DNA of 64,000 bases from Chryseobacterium gleum (GTDB taxonomy: Bacteria; Bacteroidota; Bacteroidia; Flavobacteriales_D; Crocinitomicaceae): NCBI GenBank assembly GCA_945897805.1, contig CAMDFX010000005.1:69501-133500 (forward strand), written 5' to 3'. The notes below the pieces were generated by a model. The model was given only the letters and a program-made list of their open reading frames with translations. It did no database searches and had not been told where the DNA came from. Shown here one piece after another: positions 17,754-28,056 of the stretch. Every line of letters begins with the position of its first letter. The first letter of the stretch is position 1. The position numbers were made by a program, and so were the translations under genes.

Positions 17754-18869
17754 TTACTCAAATTTAAAATTTCCATTCTCTTCAAATTTCACTTTCAATT
17801 CTGGTATATCAACTCCTGTCAAAAGTTTTATTTGTCCGAATGCGCCACCAAGTGAATCTAGCACTGGACCGCCATTTCCTAATTGTTTGGTGGAAATCAC
17901 TTTGCCTGAAACAAAAGAACCATCTCGTTTCATTTTGATTTCAAATAAAGGAGCCATTCCACTAATTCCATTCAAGTTAAATCTTCCATAAGTGCAAAAA
18001 TTTCCCATGGAATAAGTGATAAATCTTCCTTTGTAATAATCAATGGCGCGCGTCACATGTGGACCATGACCCAACACAATATCTGCTCCAGCATCGATGA
18101 CTTTTCTGGCAAATTCATACACATTTCCTCTATTTTCTTCGTAAAAGATTTCAGTTTTTCGTGTAACATGCGTTTTGGAAGAACCTTCTGCACCCCCGTG
18201 AAAAGAAACAATCACGATGTCGCACATTTTATCCAATTTGGAAACAATTTCTTGCGCTCTTTCATAATCTGTGATTTGCAAACAAGCAGTATTCGGTGCA
18301 AAAGCGGTAAACCCGTATTTCACCCCTTTTAAAGTAATTGTATCCCAAGGACAATCGTCCAAACCAGCAAAATGAATACCTTTTTCCTTCAGGATGCGTT
18401 GCGTGTTTTTTCTGCCCACATCGCCAAAATCGCCCATGTGATTATTGGCCAAAGAAAGAATGTCAAAACCTGCATTTTTGTATTGATCGACAAAATATTC
18501 TGGTTGACGGAAGGCATAACATTTGGATGGATCTCCACATTTTTTAACCTGACCTCCTTCGTTTAATACTGTTCCTTCCAAATTACCAAAAGCGATGTCC
18601 GCATTTTGAATGAAAGCGTGCATTGGGGAAAGTAATTCAATATCATTTGAAGGCAAATAAGAAGGATCTGGGAAATTCGTTCCCAACATCATATCTCCAA
18701 CAGCTATAAGCGTAATGATTGAATCCTCTATTTCTATTTCTGTGTTTTCTACTTTACTTATTTGATTTTTGGCCTTGGCTTTGCTTTCAATCGGATAAAA
18801 AAGAATTACACCAGAAATCAAACTTCCAGCAATGATGATTAAGAAAATATTTTTCATGATTTTATTCAA
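17754..18869 (-). CDS. CapA-family metallophosphoesterase-like protein
   Basis: 371 residues with an N-terminal signal anchor. PGA_cap (CapA) family motifs are clear: GDMMLGTNFPDPSYLPS early, FGNLEGTVL, LSLANNHMGDFG in the middle and VLGHGPHVTR later, the metal-binding positions of this calcineurin-like fold. Relatives act in poly-gamma-glutamate capsule synthesis, but most family members outside cap operons have unknown roles, and no capB/capC is present here. ATG at 18857 (MKNIF) is an equally plausible start. A TATCTTTA box lies just upstream on the minus strand near 18895. Confidence 0.9.
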   Translation of the reverse strand: MNKIMKNIFLIIIAGSLISGVILFYPIESKAKAKNQISKVENTEIEIEDSIITLIAVGDMMLGTNFPDPSYLPSNDIELLSPMHAFIQNADIAFGNLEGTVLNEGGQVKKCGDPSKCYAFRQPEYFVDQYKNAGFDILSLANNHMGDFGDVGRKNTQRILKEKGIHFAGLDDCPWDTITLKGVKYGFTAFAPNTACLQITDYERAQEIVSKLDKMCDIVIVSFHGGAEGSSKTHVTRKTEIFYEENRGNVYEFARKVIDAGADIVLGHGPHVTRAIDYYKGRFITYSMGNFCTYGRFNLNGISGMAPLFEIKMKRDGSFVSGKVISTKQLGNGGPVLDSLGGAFGQIKLLTGVDIPELKVKFEENGNFKFE

Positions 18870-18936
18870 AATTGTTTTGATTCAATGCGTTAAAGATAAC
18901 TAAGTTTTAAATCAAATTTCCAACTGAGCGCATAAA

Positions 18937-21900
18937 TTACCTCAATAGCGAAACATGTCCGCGCTTGGTGATTTCCTCTCCATCGCCATTTTTGATTCGC
19001 AAGACATACATGTATAAGCCTGTTTTTGCGTTTTGCTCTGACAACGTAATTGTACCGTCCCAGCCTTCATTTATGTCATTTGTTTCAAAAATTACATCTC
19101 CCCAGCGACTTAAAATAGAAAGTTGATAAGACGTTGGATTTATCAAAGAAACAACTGGTTTGAAAATTGGATTAATTCCGCCAGGAGTGAAAGCGTTTGG
19201 AATGTAAATCAGTGGCTCATAAATGGCACAAGCTTCATTCGAACGACTGATTTCTGAATAGGCATAAATATTCATCGATTCAACTGCCTCCACGTAGTAA
19301 CAAATTTTGCCACTTAAATCAAAGTAGTTGATTAAATCATCTTCAAAATTCAAATGATTGGTTGACAAAACTGCCAGAGGCGTAAAATTGTAAACGCCAT
19401 CAAAACCTCGATACAAATTATAGCGAATTATACTTCCATTAAATCCAATGTAAGGTGACCAAGTGACATAATTTTTCATGTTGATCTCATCTGCTTGCAC
19501 TTTCAATAAAATCGTTGTAACTTCATTCGATGTTCCTGCTGCATTCCCACAACTATCAATAATTCTGATGCGGTAAGTGTAACTATATCTATCCGTATTT
19601 ACATCTTCATCAATGAAAGTGTTGAAGCTATTTGTAGCGGCTATTATTTGAATTGATTCGAAAATTCCCACTTCATTTTTTCTTTCCAATGACAATTCTT
19701 TGATTCCTCCAACAAGCTCAATATCGTGCCTAATCGTTATCATTTTATCGATTACGGTGGCAACTCGAATATAGTTGAAAGAAGGAGCGCTTGGAGCAAT
19801 AGACGTAACATTTATTTTGTTAGAAAAAGATTGATTTCCAGAAGCACTTTTTGAGCGAATAACAAAATCATAGAGTTGCGATCCTGTTACTGCAATAGAA
19901 AAATTAGGCGTTGTGGAAGTTCCGAACAAGGTCCACGGTCCACCATTTATTCGTCCATAAATCTCATATTCTAGAAAATCTGGCCAGCCAATGTAAGGTG
20001 TCCAAGTCAAAGTTGCCACTTGACCGCAAACATTGTATGAATATTGCACAAAAACAGTTGTGTGCAAGTCACTTTTAGCTGAAGTTTGATATGTTGAAGG
20101 TGTTGAAACAGTGAAACAAGAATCAAAAGCCGCAATAGAAAAAGTCAAGGCAGTAATTGAAGTATTTGGACTAAATGTGTAAGAATTACTATTAATTCCC
20201 CAAGTTGTATCCAATTCAAACAATACACCATCAGGATCAGCCATATAGACCACATATCCGTAAGTGTCTTCCTGGCCATTTACGTTCCAAACAATGGTAA
20301 CATCGCCGGTCAAAGTATCGATTGTAACTGATGAAATAACTGGAATATCGGGCGTAATCATGTCTTCAAAATTATCGCCAACAATATTCGATGTAAAATC
20401 GCAAATCACCGTTGGCAAAACAATTTGATAATTCAAAAATGCATTACAAATATCAATGGTATCTTTAAAAGTTTGTGTTCCATAGGCCACACTGTCGATT
20501 AAAGTCCAAGTTCCTGCCGGATATTCGCGCATGATGTGGTAATACGGATTCAATTCAGAATTATAGGGCGAAACGGGTTCATTCCAATTCAAAACAGCTG
20601 TTCCGTTTGAAGGATTGGTCAAAGACAAAACAATGTTTGAAACCGTATCACTTGATAAAACTGTGTTTCCATTGCAGCCAGAAACCACCTGAATATAAAA
20701 CGATTCTGGCGTTGTGATACCGCCAATTGTATAGGAATTCAAATTGATATTTGTCAAACTTGCAATTGGATTGGCAGAAGAAACTCTTCTAATTACATAA
20801 GAAACAAATGTGCCATTTGGATCAGTTGCCGGCGTCCAATTAATTGTTAAATCTCCATTTACAGCAGTTTGAATACAGTCTATTTTTGGTGGTTGAATGA
20901 TGCCTGGATTTTTGACGTGAATTGTGACCGTTGCATAAGTCACTTTAGGAACTTGGCAAAAATTATCTTGCACTTTAAACACAAAATGATAAGGCACTTC
21001 TTCCGCCACAATTCCATATTGATTGACTAGATGATCGCAACTAGTTTGCCAATTGAAATTCGTTGAAACTCCTTGAACACCAGTAATTGTTGGCGTTGAA
21101 TTCAAAGTTGCACAAGGAATAATTCCACAACCTGTATTGCTTGTAAAATTAGTTCCGAACATCAAACCTGAAGCAGTCAACAAATTATTTTGAGGAGAAC
21201 CATCTTGCAACAATTCAATATCTGTGGAAGCCAAATTAAAATTCACCAAATCACCCGCATTGATTGTTGTTTCAAACAATCCTCCAAAAGGCCCAGCAAT
21301 AACAGGCGCATTATTCGTTGGTAGACAATTGATTACTGCCAATTGAATTTCTCTTTCAACTTGGGCAATCAACACGCCATTTCTGTAGGATTTCACAATT
21401 ACTTTGACCACAAAGTTTCCAATAGTATTGCTTAAAAAAGTCAATTCACCAGTATTATTATTTACCGATGCAGGAATATTGGCTCCGTTGAATGAATTGT
21501 CTGGAGTAGGAGAATTGGCATTAAAACCAACTTCAAAAGGCACTTCAATTGGATTTGCCGGAGGATTAAAAACGCCTGAATTAAAATTATTCAGCGGAGT
21601 ACCAAAACTAATTGCAATTGAATCTAAATCAGCGTCAACGGCATTCATGTTATAAACATATGGCGATCCCGCGCAAGTTACTAAATAAGGTTCTTGCAAA
21701 AATTTCGGTGAAGAATCCACACATCCAGTTACCGCATTTGGCAACGCAAACATGTAGGCTGAAATCGTAATTCCATAATTTGACGGATTGATTAAATTGG
21801 TAATTGCGTTGCTTCTAGAAAAATTTTGCGCTGTAAAAATCCAACCTCCAAGGGGAGGAATTCCTACCAAAGTGATCGGTAAACTTCTGTATGTAACTTT

Positions 21901-22224
21901 TTCAATCGCGCCAATTCCGTTTCCTCCGCTTGTTCCAGTTCCACAAGCCAATTGAGGAGGGGAACCAGCAACTGGACTGCAAATAGGAGAAATATCAATT
22001 CTTGAAATAAAAGCAACATCGATGGTTGTGATCGTAGGATGATTCCAAACTTGGATAGTTTCGTTAACAGTATTCACCTCAGCGCCATTACAGTCGCGGT
22101 AAAAAACCAATTCAAAAACGTAATTTCCGCCCTGACAAGTCCATGTAATTTCTCCGCCCATCACATGAGTGGCACGAGAAAAATTCGAAATCAGCACTAA
22201 AAAAAATAAAAAAAGATAACGCAT
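18937..22224 (-). CDS. Large T9SS-exported surface protein with type B sorting domain
   Basis: 1095 residues. Signal peptide 1-18 (cleavage before THVMGGEI), then a Bacteroidota surface domain beginning with that THVMGGEITW motif, a central series of fibronectin-III-like beta repeats (for example LTWTPYIGWPDFLEYEIYG and VTWSPYIGFNGSIIRYNLYR are repeats of each other), and a C-terminal ~85-residue CHU_C/type B sorting domain starting at IYIPNAFTPGGINPIFKP and ending in GHVSLLR. It should cross the outer membrane by the type IX system and be displayed or released. Probable role in adhesion or gliding-related surface functions. No other T9SS component genes are adjacent. Confidence 0.93.
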   Translation of the reverse strand: MRYLFLFFLVLISNFSRATHVMGGEITWTCQGGNYVFELVFYRDCNGAEVNTVNETIQVWNHPTITTIDVAFISRIDISPICSPVAGSPPQLACGTGTSGGNGIGAIEKVTYRSLPITLVGIPPLGGWIFTAQNFSRSNAITNLINPSNYGITISAYMFALPNAVTGCVDSSPKFLQEPYLVTCAGSPYVYNMNAVDADLDSIAISFGTPLNNFNSGVFNPPANPIEVPFEVGFNANSPTPDNSFNGANIPASVNNNTGELTFLSNTIGNFVVKVIVKSYRNGVLIAQVEREIQLAVINCLPTNNAPVIAGPFGGLFETTINAGDLVNFNLASTDIELLQDGSPQNNLLTASGLMFGTNFTSNTGCGIIPCATLNSTPTITGVQGVSTNFNWQTSCDHLVNQYGIVAEEVPYHFVFKVQDNFCQVPKVTYATVTIHVKNPGIIQPPKIDCIQTAVNGDLTINWTPATDPNGTFVSYVIRRVSSANPIASLTNINLNSYTIGGITTPESFYIQVVSGCNGNTVLSSDTVSNIVLSLTNPSNGTAVLNWNEPVSPYNSELNPYYHIMREYPAGTWTLIDSVAYGTQTFKDTIDICNAFLNYQIVLPTVICDFTSNIVGDNFEDMITPDIPVISSVTIDTLTGDVTIVWNVNGQEDTYGYVVYMADPDGVLFELDTTWGINSNSYTFSPNTSITALTFSIAAFDSCFTVSTPSTYQTSAKSDLHTTVFVQYSYNVCGQVATLTWTPYIGWPDFLEYEIYGRINGGPWTLFGTSTTPNFSIAVTGSQLYDFVIRSKSASGNQSFSNKINVTSIAPSAPSFNYIRVATVIDKMITIRHDIELVGGIKELSLERKNEVGIFESIQIIAATNSFNTFIDEDVNTDRYSYTYRIRIIDSCGNAAGTSNEVTTILLKVQADEINMKNYVTWSPYIGFNGSIIRYNLYRGFDGVYNFTPLAVLSTNHLNFEDDLINYFDLSGKICYYVEAVESMNIYAYSEISRSNEACAIYEPLIYIPNAFTPGGINPIFKPVVSLINPTSYQLSILSRWGDVIFETNDINEGWDGTITLSEQNAKTGLYMYVLRIKNGDGEEITKRGHVSLLR

Positions 22225-22545
22225 AGAAGTGTTAACGGAAATTCTAGAAATAAAGTATCACAACAAAGATACATTTTTACTAGAAAGGTTGCTTTCAAAT
22301 GCAGTGAATGTTCAGCAAACTTTCATAGAATTGTAAATTATTCACAAACAAATAAAAAAACTAGGTGTTTAGGAAGAGGATAAATGGAACCTTTGACTTC
22401 AAAAACACGGTCAAAACGACTGTAAATGTACACTATTTTTGATTAATTCTTAAAAAATCAAAACGGGTGCAAAAAATATAGATTTTTAGAATATTTATCC
22501 AATTAACTATAGTAATTTTAAAACTCATTTAGTAAATATTACAAC
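22225..22545. other. Divergent intergenic region
   Basis: 321 bp between two outward-facing genes. It holds the -7 box for the T9SS cargo at 22264-22271. The half near 22546 is A/T-rich and shows no clean TAnnTTTG box. No gene or strong hairpin seen. Confidence 0.5.
22264..22271 (-). promoter_or_regulatory. -7 promoter box for the T9SS cargo gene
   Basis: TATCTTTG on the minus strand, 40 nt before the start at 22224; full match to TAnnTTTG. Confidence 0.6.
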
Positions 22546-23181
22546 ATGACAGCCGAAGAGAAAATAATTAAAGGGTACATTGAGTTTGAATTGCTCAATG
22601 GTCGTGCGCCACATTCAGTTTTTGAATTGACCAAAAAAATCAAGATAGAGGAAACTGTTTTTTACCAAAGTTTTGGAAATTTAGAACAAGTTCAACAATC
22701 GATTCCATTGAATCTGCTAAAGAAAACACTTTCAATCATGGATGAAGATCCGCAGTATGGAAGTTTTTCTGCGCGTGAAAAATTGTTGGCATTGTATTTC
22801 ACACTTTTCGAACAATTTCAAACCCAGAGATCTTACCTATTGCTCAAATACAACGATTTGCGCAAAGCTCCTCAAACGATGAAAGACTGGAAATTGTTTT
22901 TTGAAGAAATGGAAACCCGGGTTGAAAACATTCTGAGTGATGGGAAAATTTCAGATGAAATAAAAGACAGACCAATTATTGGCAATCATTTTGCAAAGGG
23001 CTTTAAATTGGTCTTCACCTATCTTTTTAGAGTTTGGATGAATGATGATTCAGTTGAATTTACGAACACAGATGCAGCCATTGAAAAAACAGTAAATTTA
23101 AGTGTTGATATGCTCGGAACAAGCCCATTAGACTCCATGTTAGACTTTGGGAAATTTGCATTGAAAACTAAAATATTTTAA
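22546..23181 (+). CDS. TetR-like regulator paired with an AarF kinase
   Basis: 211 residues. The first ~55 residues have the layout of a TetR helix-turn-helix (EEKIIKGYIEFELLNGRAPHSV, then FYQSFGNLEQVQQSI matching the usual FY-F-sK-L pattern) but the HTH is weakly conserved. The rest is an all-helical ligand domain. The AarF/UbiB kinase gene starts 2 nt after its stop, so the two are expressed together; this pairing is, from memory, common in Bacteroidota. DNA binding is likely but not certain. Confidence 0.8.
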   Translation: MTAEEKIIKGYIEFELLNGRAPHSVFELTKKIKIEETVFYQSFGNLEQVQQSIPLNLLKKTLSIMDEDPQYGSFSAREKLLALYFTLFEQFQTQRSYLLLKYNDLRKAPQTMKDWKLFFEEMETRVENILSDGKISDEIKDRPIIGNHFAKGFKLVFTYLFRVWMNDDSVEFTNTDAAIEKTVNLSVDMLGTSPLDSMLDFGKFALKTKIF

Positions 23182-23183
23182 AA

Positions 23184-24497
23184 ATGAGTGATGCTGGAGA
23201 AGGACAAAATAGCATTCCTACTTCCAAAGTGAAACGCGCAGCGAAAATCATTGGAACGGGTGCTAAAGTCGGTGGGAATTATATCAAATATTACGCAAAA
23301 AAAGCAATTCATCCTGATTTATCAAGAGATACTTTGCATGAAGACAATGCTACCGATATTTACAACTCTTTGAGCGAAATGAAAGGAAGCGCATTGAAAG
23401 TTGCGCAAATGATGAGCATGGACAATCAAATTTTACCCAAAGCTTATCAGGATAAATTTTCGCTTGCTCAATACAACGCTCCTCCTCTTTCTTATCCATT
23501 GATTTTAAAAACTTTCCAGCAATATTTTAACCAAAAGCCACTGGATCTTTTTGACACTTTCTCTAAAGATGCGGTGCATGCCGCAAGCATAGGACAAGTG
23601 CACAAAGCCACAAAAAACGGCAAAAATTTAGCAGTCAAAATTCAATATCCTGGTGTTGCAGATTCAATCAGTTCAGATTTAAAAATGGTGAAACCTTTGG
23701 CGGCTCAAATGATGAAAATGAAGGCGGCTGATTTGAAAGTCTACATGGACGAAGTAGAATCCAAACTTCTGGAAGAAACTGATTACGAGCTCGAATTGCG
23801 CCAAGCAACTGAAATCGCCCGAGATTGTGCACCGCTTGAAGGACTGCGTTTTCCAACTTATTATCCTGAATGGTCGAATAAAAGAATCATCACCATGGAT
23901 TGGATTGAAGGAAAAATGTTACCGGAATTTTTGAAAACAAATCCCTCACAAGAAATTCGCAATAAAGTCGGTCAGGCGATGTGGGATTTTTGTTTGTTTC
24001 AAATGAAAGTTTTACGCAGAGTGCACGCTGATCCGCATCCAGGAAATTTCATTGTTGATGCGGAAAACAACCTTTGCGTGATTGATTTTGGTTGCGTAAA
24101 AGAAATTCCATCCGACTTTTTTGACTCTTATTTTCAGTTGCTCGATCCAACACTTTTAGACGACAAAGTAAGATTGCTTGCGCTATATAAAACCCTGGAT
24201 TTATTGAGGGAAGAAGATACCGAGGCGGAGCAAAAAATCTTAATCGCTACTTTTGAAGAGATGATTTTATTGTTAGGTAAACCTTTCAGACAACCAAGTT
24301 TTGATTTTGGTGACGATGACTTTTTCAAAAAGATTTACAACATGGGTGAAAATATTGCCAAAGACAAGGAAATCAGAAACATGAATAATGCCCGCGGACC
24401 AAAGCACTCCATTTATGTCATGCGGACGATGTTTGGAATTTATGGACTCTTAAATCAGATTAAAGCGGAAGTAAAGTTGAATTACACTTTAAATTAA
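23184..24497 (+). CDS. AarF/ABC1/UbiB family atypical kinase
   Basis: 437 residues. Family motifs in order: the KxGQ region written as LKVAQMM, the alanine-rich loop AASIGQVHKA, LAVKIQYPG with the conserved lysine, HADPHPGNF, and the metal-binding VIDFGCVKE. These proteins are ADP-selective atypical kinases or ATPases linked to quinone and lipid metabolism. KVAQ instead of KxGQ is a deviation in the domain that normally blocks peptide-kinase activity. Its 3' end overlaps the convergent lnt gene by 4 nt. Confidence 0.93.
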   Translation: MSDAGEGQNSIPTSKVKRAAKIIGTGAKVGGNYIKYYAKKAIHPDLSRDTLHEDNATDIYNSLSEMKGSALKVAQMMSMDNQILPKAYQDKFSLAQYNAPPLSYPLILKTFQQYFNQKPLDLFDTFSKDAVHAASIGQVHKATKNGKNLAVKIQYPGVADSISSDLKMVKPLAAQMMKMKAADLKVYMDEVESKLLEETDYELELRQATEIARDCAPLEGLRFPTYYPEWSNKRIITMDWIEGKMLPEFLKTNPSQEIRNKVGQAMWDFCLFQMKVLRRVHADPHPGNFIVDAENNLCVIDFGCVKEIPSDFFDSYFQLLDPTLLDDKVRLLALYKTLDLLREEDTEAEQKILIATFEEMILLLGKPFRQPSFDFGDDDFFKKIYNMGENIAKDKEIRNMNNARGPKHSIYVMRTMFGIYGLLNQIKAEVKLNYTLN

Positions 24498-26095
24498 GTC
24501 ACTCTTTTGAAAATTCTATTGTAAACTGCAAATAGAAATAAAATCAGCGACACAATCACAAAAGATTTCCCCATCCAATCGCCAAAGCGCGTATAAAATG
24601 TTTGCGAAGAATTACGTTTCACCGTTGCTTTTAAACTATCTTCTTTCCACCAAGACGAAGCTTTAATGACATCCCCTTTTTGGTTGATGAAACAAGAAAT
24701 TCCAGTATTTGCAGAACGTGCAACAGCCCTGCGATTTTCAATGGCCCGCAATCTGGCGAAAGACATGTGCTGTTTATAGCCAGGAGTATCTTTCCACCAA
24801 CCGTCATTTGTAATCACAAAAATCAATTCCGCGCCTTTGCGGCATTGTTGTGCGATAAATTCACCATAAATTGATTCATAGCAAACCACAGGCGCATAAG
24901 TAATTCCGTTGGAAATAAAAACTTGAGATTCATCTTCAATTCCTAAAGTTCCACTTGTTCCGCCATTGTTAATCGCCAATTCCTCCAAGAAAGGAAAAAT
25001 GTTGGAGAAAGGGATTTTCTCAACGCCCAACACCAATTTCGATTTGTGGATAAATGAAGGTTGATCCAAATGGTCAATCATCATGGAAGAATTGTAAAAT
25101 TCCTCGTAACCCGGTCCGCCCAAAATTTTGACCGAAGCGCGCGATCTTTTGTTTTTAAAATATTTTCTAGTCGAGGCACCAATCAACAAAGTCGCATTCG
25201 GCCATTTTGCTTTGCGTTCGACCAAATAAGGAAAGTAAATGATTCTTTCCACTTCTTCTTCATAAAATGAAAAAGGCAATGCGGTTTCAGGTGCTAAAAC
25301 AAAAGCAGTTTTTTTACTTGTATTTCGATCTGCTAAATCGCAAACTTTATCTAATTGATCTTTGACACTTCCTGTAAATTTTTCATTGTACGGGTCAATA
25401 TTCGGCTGTGTAACAACTACTTCAGTATCTTTTCCAACTTCCTTGTAGGTGAAATATTGAACCAACGAAATCGTTACAGGAATAATAATTAAAGCAATCA
25501 ATTGCATGATTACATTTTTTTGAAATTTCCAATTTTGCTTTTTAAGATAGACTTTGTCAATGATTCTAAAAACCAAAATATTTGCAATCAATAACCAAAT
25601 TGAACCACCGAGAACACCAGTAATAGAATACCATTGTACTAAAAATGGCAATCTAGAAAATGTATTTCCAAGAGCCAGCCAAGGCCACGAAAGTTCCCAT
25701 TGAAAATGCAAATATTCAAAAGCTACCCAACAAAAAATGAATGTCCAGAAACCAAATTTAAAACCCAAACCTTTCTTAGTGAAATGAAAAACTTGGAAAA
25801 CCAATGTCATGATTAAAGAATTGAGCACAAAAGCCATGATTGCTCCGATAGGACTTGCATTCCAAATCCACCACGTAGTGCCAATATTGTAGATGAAAAA
25901 TACCAAATAAGCGTGTACAAAAACATTGGAAGAGCGCAACCGATTTTCTGCAATTTGATTTTCTACCAGCAATAAAGGAACGAACGCTACAAACATCAAT
26001 GGCGCAAGACTTCCAGTAAAAGGAAACGAAATCACTAGGAGCAAACCGCTTAACAAACTTGCTAAATAGCGCTGTTTTCTATTGAATTTAATCAT
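24494..26095 (-). CDS. lnt: Apolipoprotein N-acyltransferase
   Basis: 533 residues. An N-terminal set of about six membrane helices precedes a periplasmic nitrilase-fold domain, with a last C-terminal helix (VIVSLILFLFAVYNRIF). The catalytic triad is visible as E270 (APETALPF), K360 (GVEKIPF) and C405 (VVCYES), in the same order as in E. coli. It adds the third acyl chain to the N-terminal cysteine of lipoproteins, the last step of maturation. Transcribed with lgt and trhO (gaps 25 and 1 nt). Confidence 0.97.
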   Translation of the reverse strand: MIKFNRKQRYLASLLSGLLLVISFPFTGSLAPLMFVAFVPLLLVENQIAENRLRSSNVFVHAYLVFFIYNIGTTWWIWNASPIGAIMAFVLNSLIMTLVFQVFHFTKKGLGFKFGFWTFIFCWVAFEYLHFQWELSWPWLALGNTFSRLPFLVQWYSITGVLGGSIWLLIANILVFRIIDKVYLKKQNWKFQKNVIMQLIALIIIPVTISLVQYFTYKEVGKDTEVVVTQPNIDPYNEKFTGSVKDQLDKVCDLADRNTSKKTAFVLAPETALPFSFYEEEVERIIYFPYLVERKAKWPNATLLIGASTRKYFKNKRSRASVKILGGPGYEEFYNSSMMIDHLDQPSFIHKSKLVLGVEKIPFSNIFPFLEELAINNGGTSGTLGIEDESQVFISNGITYAPVVCYESIYGEFIAQQCRKGAELIFVITNDGWWKDTPGYKQHMSFARLRAIENRRAVARSANTGISCFINQKGDVIKASSWWKEDSLKATVKRNSSQTFYTRFGDWMGKSFVIVSLILFLFAVYNRIFKRVT

Positions 26096-26120
26096 TTGAA
26101 TGAGATAAGTTGAATTGAAA

Positions 26121-26972
26121 CTAATTTCCTGTCGAATCAGTAGATTCGCTCAAGACAGTTTCCTCTTTCGGTTTACTTTTAATTCCAAGATACAAAATTA
26201 CAAAACCAGCAATGATGAAAGGAATACTCAACATTTGACCTGTGTTCAAAGCCATAAAATTATCTCTTTCAGTTTGCCCAACTTTTACAAATTCAATCAA
26301 CAATCTTCCTGTCCAAAGCACAATCATGAAAGTACCGAAAATAATTCCCGATTTGTTTGGCGCGTTTGTTTTCCAATACAAATACATAAGCAAGAAAAAC
26401 GTGCAGAAATAATAAATCGCTTCATACAATTGCGCTGGATGTCTTGCCACTTGCAAGCCTTCTACCAAATACTCATCGCCAGCATTGTTGAAAATAAATC
26501 CCCAAGGTAAATCCGTTGGAACGCCAATAATTTCGTGATTTACCAAATTTCCCAATCGGATAAAACAACTGGCAATCGCAATTGGAGCTGCCACGCGATC
26601 TAGCACCCAAATCATTGGGCGTTTGGATTCTTTTTTGGAAAAAATATACAAAGCCACCAAAATCAAAATCGCAGCACCATGAGACGCCAATCCGCCTTCC
26701 CAAATTTTAAAAATCGCAATTGGATCGGCTTTGTATGCTTCCCAATCATAGAAAAAAACATGTCCTAAACGCGCTCCAATTATTGTCGCAAGAACAATGT
26801 AAATCAATAGTTTATCCAATAAAGCGTCAGGAATCCCTTCCTTCTTGAACATTTTTTTGATTACAAAAAATCCAATAACAAGACCTGTTACAAACAGTAA
26901 TCCATATAAATTGGGTGTTGCCCAACCGGGAATAATTTCTGAACTGACTTTCCAATCGATGGCTAAATTCAT
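26121..26972 (-). CDS. lgt: Prolipoprotein diacylglyceryl transferase
   Basis: 283 residues with about seven membrane helices. The Lgt signature is recognisable as FIRLGNLVNHEIIGVPT (canonical GRIGNFINGE), along with SHGAAI and the C-terminal GRLLIEFVK. It transfers diacylglycerol from phosphatidylglycerol to the lipobox cysteine, the first step of the pathway finished by Lnt, whose gene follows 25 nt downstream. In the signature, R is kept but the N-G-E portion reads N-H-E, a substitution often seen in Bacteroidota sequences as far as I recall. Confidence 0.97.
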   Translation of the reverse strand: MNLAIDWKVSSEIIPGWATPNLYGLLFVTGLVIGFFVIKKMFKKEGIPDALLDKLLIYIVLATIIGARLGHVFFYDWEAYKADPIAIFKIWEGGLASHGAAILILVALYIFSKKESKRPMIWVLDRVAAPIAIASCFIRLGNLVNHEIIGVPTDLPWGFIFNNAGDEYLVEGLQVARHPAQLYEAIYYFCTFFLLMYLYWKTNAPNKSGIIFGTFMIVLWTGRLLIEFVKVGQTERDNFMALNTGQMLSIPFIIAGFVILYLGIKSKPKEETVLSESTDSTGN

Positions 26973-26973
26973 T

Positions 26974-28056
26974 TTATTGATTTTGAGATTCTGAAGCGAA
27001 AGATAGTGGTTTTTGGTTGTTTTCCTTGAAAATTAACTTTTCAGAACGACCTTTTTTGAAAATTTTATTGCTGACAACCTTTCCTTTGCGCATGGCTTTT
27101 TGTTCTTCCATTGGCAACTGATGGATATCTGTGCATTCTTGAGAACAGCAATTGTCATACTTTTCTTTGCAGTTATCGCATTGAATAAAAAGTAAATGGC
27201 AACCATCGTTGGCACAATTTGTATGCTCATCGCACGCGTCACCGCACTGATGACAATTTGAAATCACATCTGGTGTAATTCGTTCACCGCGTCTTTCATC
27301 AAAAACGAAATTTTTACCAATAAACTTGTTTTCAACGCCTAATTTATCGCAATCATTCGCATATTTGATAATTCCACCTTCTAATTGATGCACATTTTTA
27401 AAACCGCGGTGTTTGTACCACGCAGAAGCTTTTTCGCAGCGTATCCCTCCAGTGCAATACATCACAATATTTTTATCTTCATTCCCTTTGAAAATCGACT
27501 CTTCGATAATAGGCAAAGATTCTCTAAAAGTATCAACATCAGGTCTAATAGCCCCTTTGAAATATCCAACTTCACTTTCATAATGATTTCTAAAATCAAT
27601 TAAAATAGTATTTGGATCATTGGTCAATTCATTAAATTCAGCTGCATTTAGATGAATTCCCCTATTCGTTACATCAAAATTCTCATCATTCAAACCATCA
27701 GCCAAAATTTTGTCTCGAACTTTGATTTTTAATTTCAAAAAAGGATGTTCAGTAGCTGATTCATCAACCGCAATATTCAAACGAATTCCTTTTAGAAACT
27801 CGATTTCTTGCAGCATATTTCTAAACTTTTCGAAATTGGGAATTGGCACTGAAATTTGCGCGTTTATGCCTTCGTGTGCGACATAAATTCGACCAACGAC
27901 ATCTAATTCAGAACATTTCAAAAATAAATGATCTCTAAACAATGGAGGATTTGCAATTTGCGCATATTGGTAAAAAGAAACAGTTACAAATTGATAACCA
28001 CTTTCATTTAATTTTTTGACCAAATCCTCTTTACTTAATGTGTTCCACAGTTGCAT
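26974..28056 (-). CDS. trhO: tRNA uridine(34) hydroxylase, rhodanese-like
   Basis: 360 residues. N-terminal acylphosphatase-like domain (YVAHEGINAQISVP), central rhodanese domain with the catalytic loop CTGGIRCEKAS (YceA/TrhO-type CxGGIRCE), and a cysteine-rich C-terminus (about ten Cys between residues ~255 and 300) likely to bind zinc. Homologues make 5-hydroxyuridine at the wobble position of tRNAs using prephenate-independent, oxygen-dependent chemistry. First gene of the trhO-lgt-lnt operon, one nucleotide upstream of lgt. Confidence 0.95.
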   Translation of the reverse strand: MQLWNTLSKEDLVKKLNESGYQFVTVSFYQYAQIANPPLFRDHLFLKCSELDVVGRIYVAHEGINAQISVPIPNFEKFRNMLQEIEFLKGIRLNIAVDESATEHPFLKLKIKVRDKILADGLNDENFDVTNRGIHLNAAEFNELTNDPNTILIDFRNHYESEVGYFKGAIRPDVDTFRESLPIIEESIFKGNEDKNIVMYCTGGIRCEKASAWYKHRGFKNVHQLEGGIIKYANDCDKLGVENKFIGKNFVFDERRGERITPDVISNCHQCGDACDEHTNCANDGCHLLFIQCDNCKEKYDNCCSQECTDIHQLPMEEQKAMRKGKVVSNKIFKKGRSEKLIFKENNQKPLSFASESQNQ

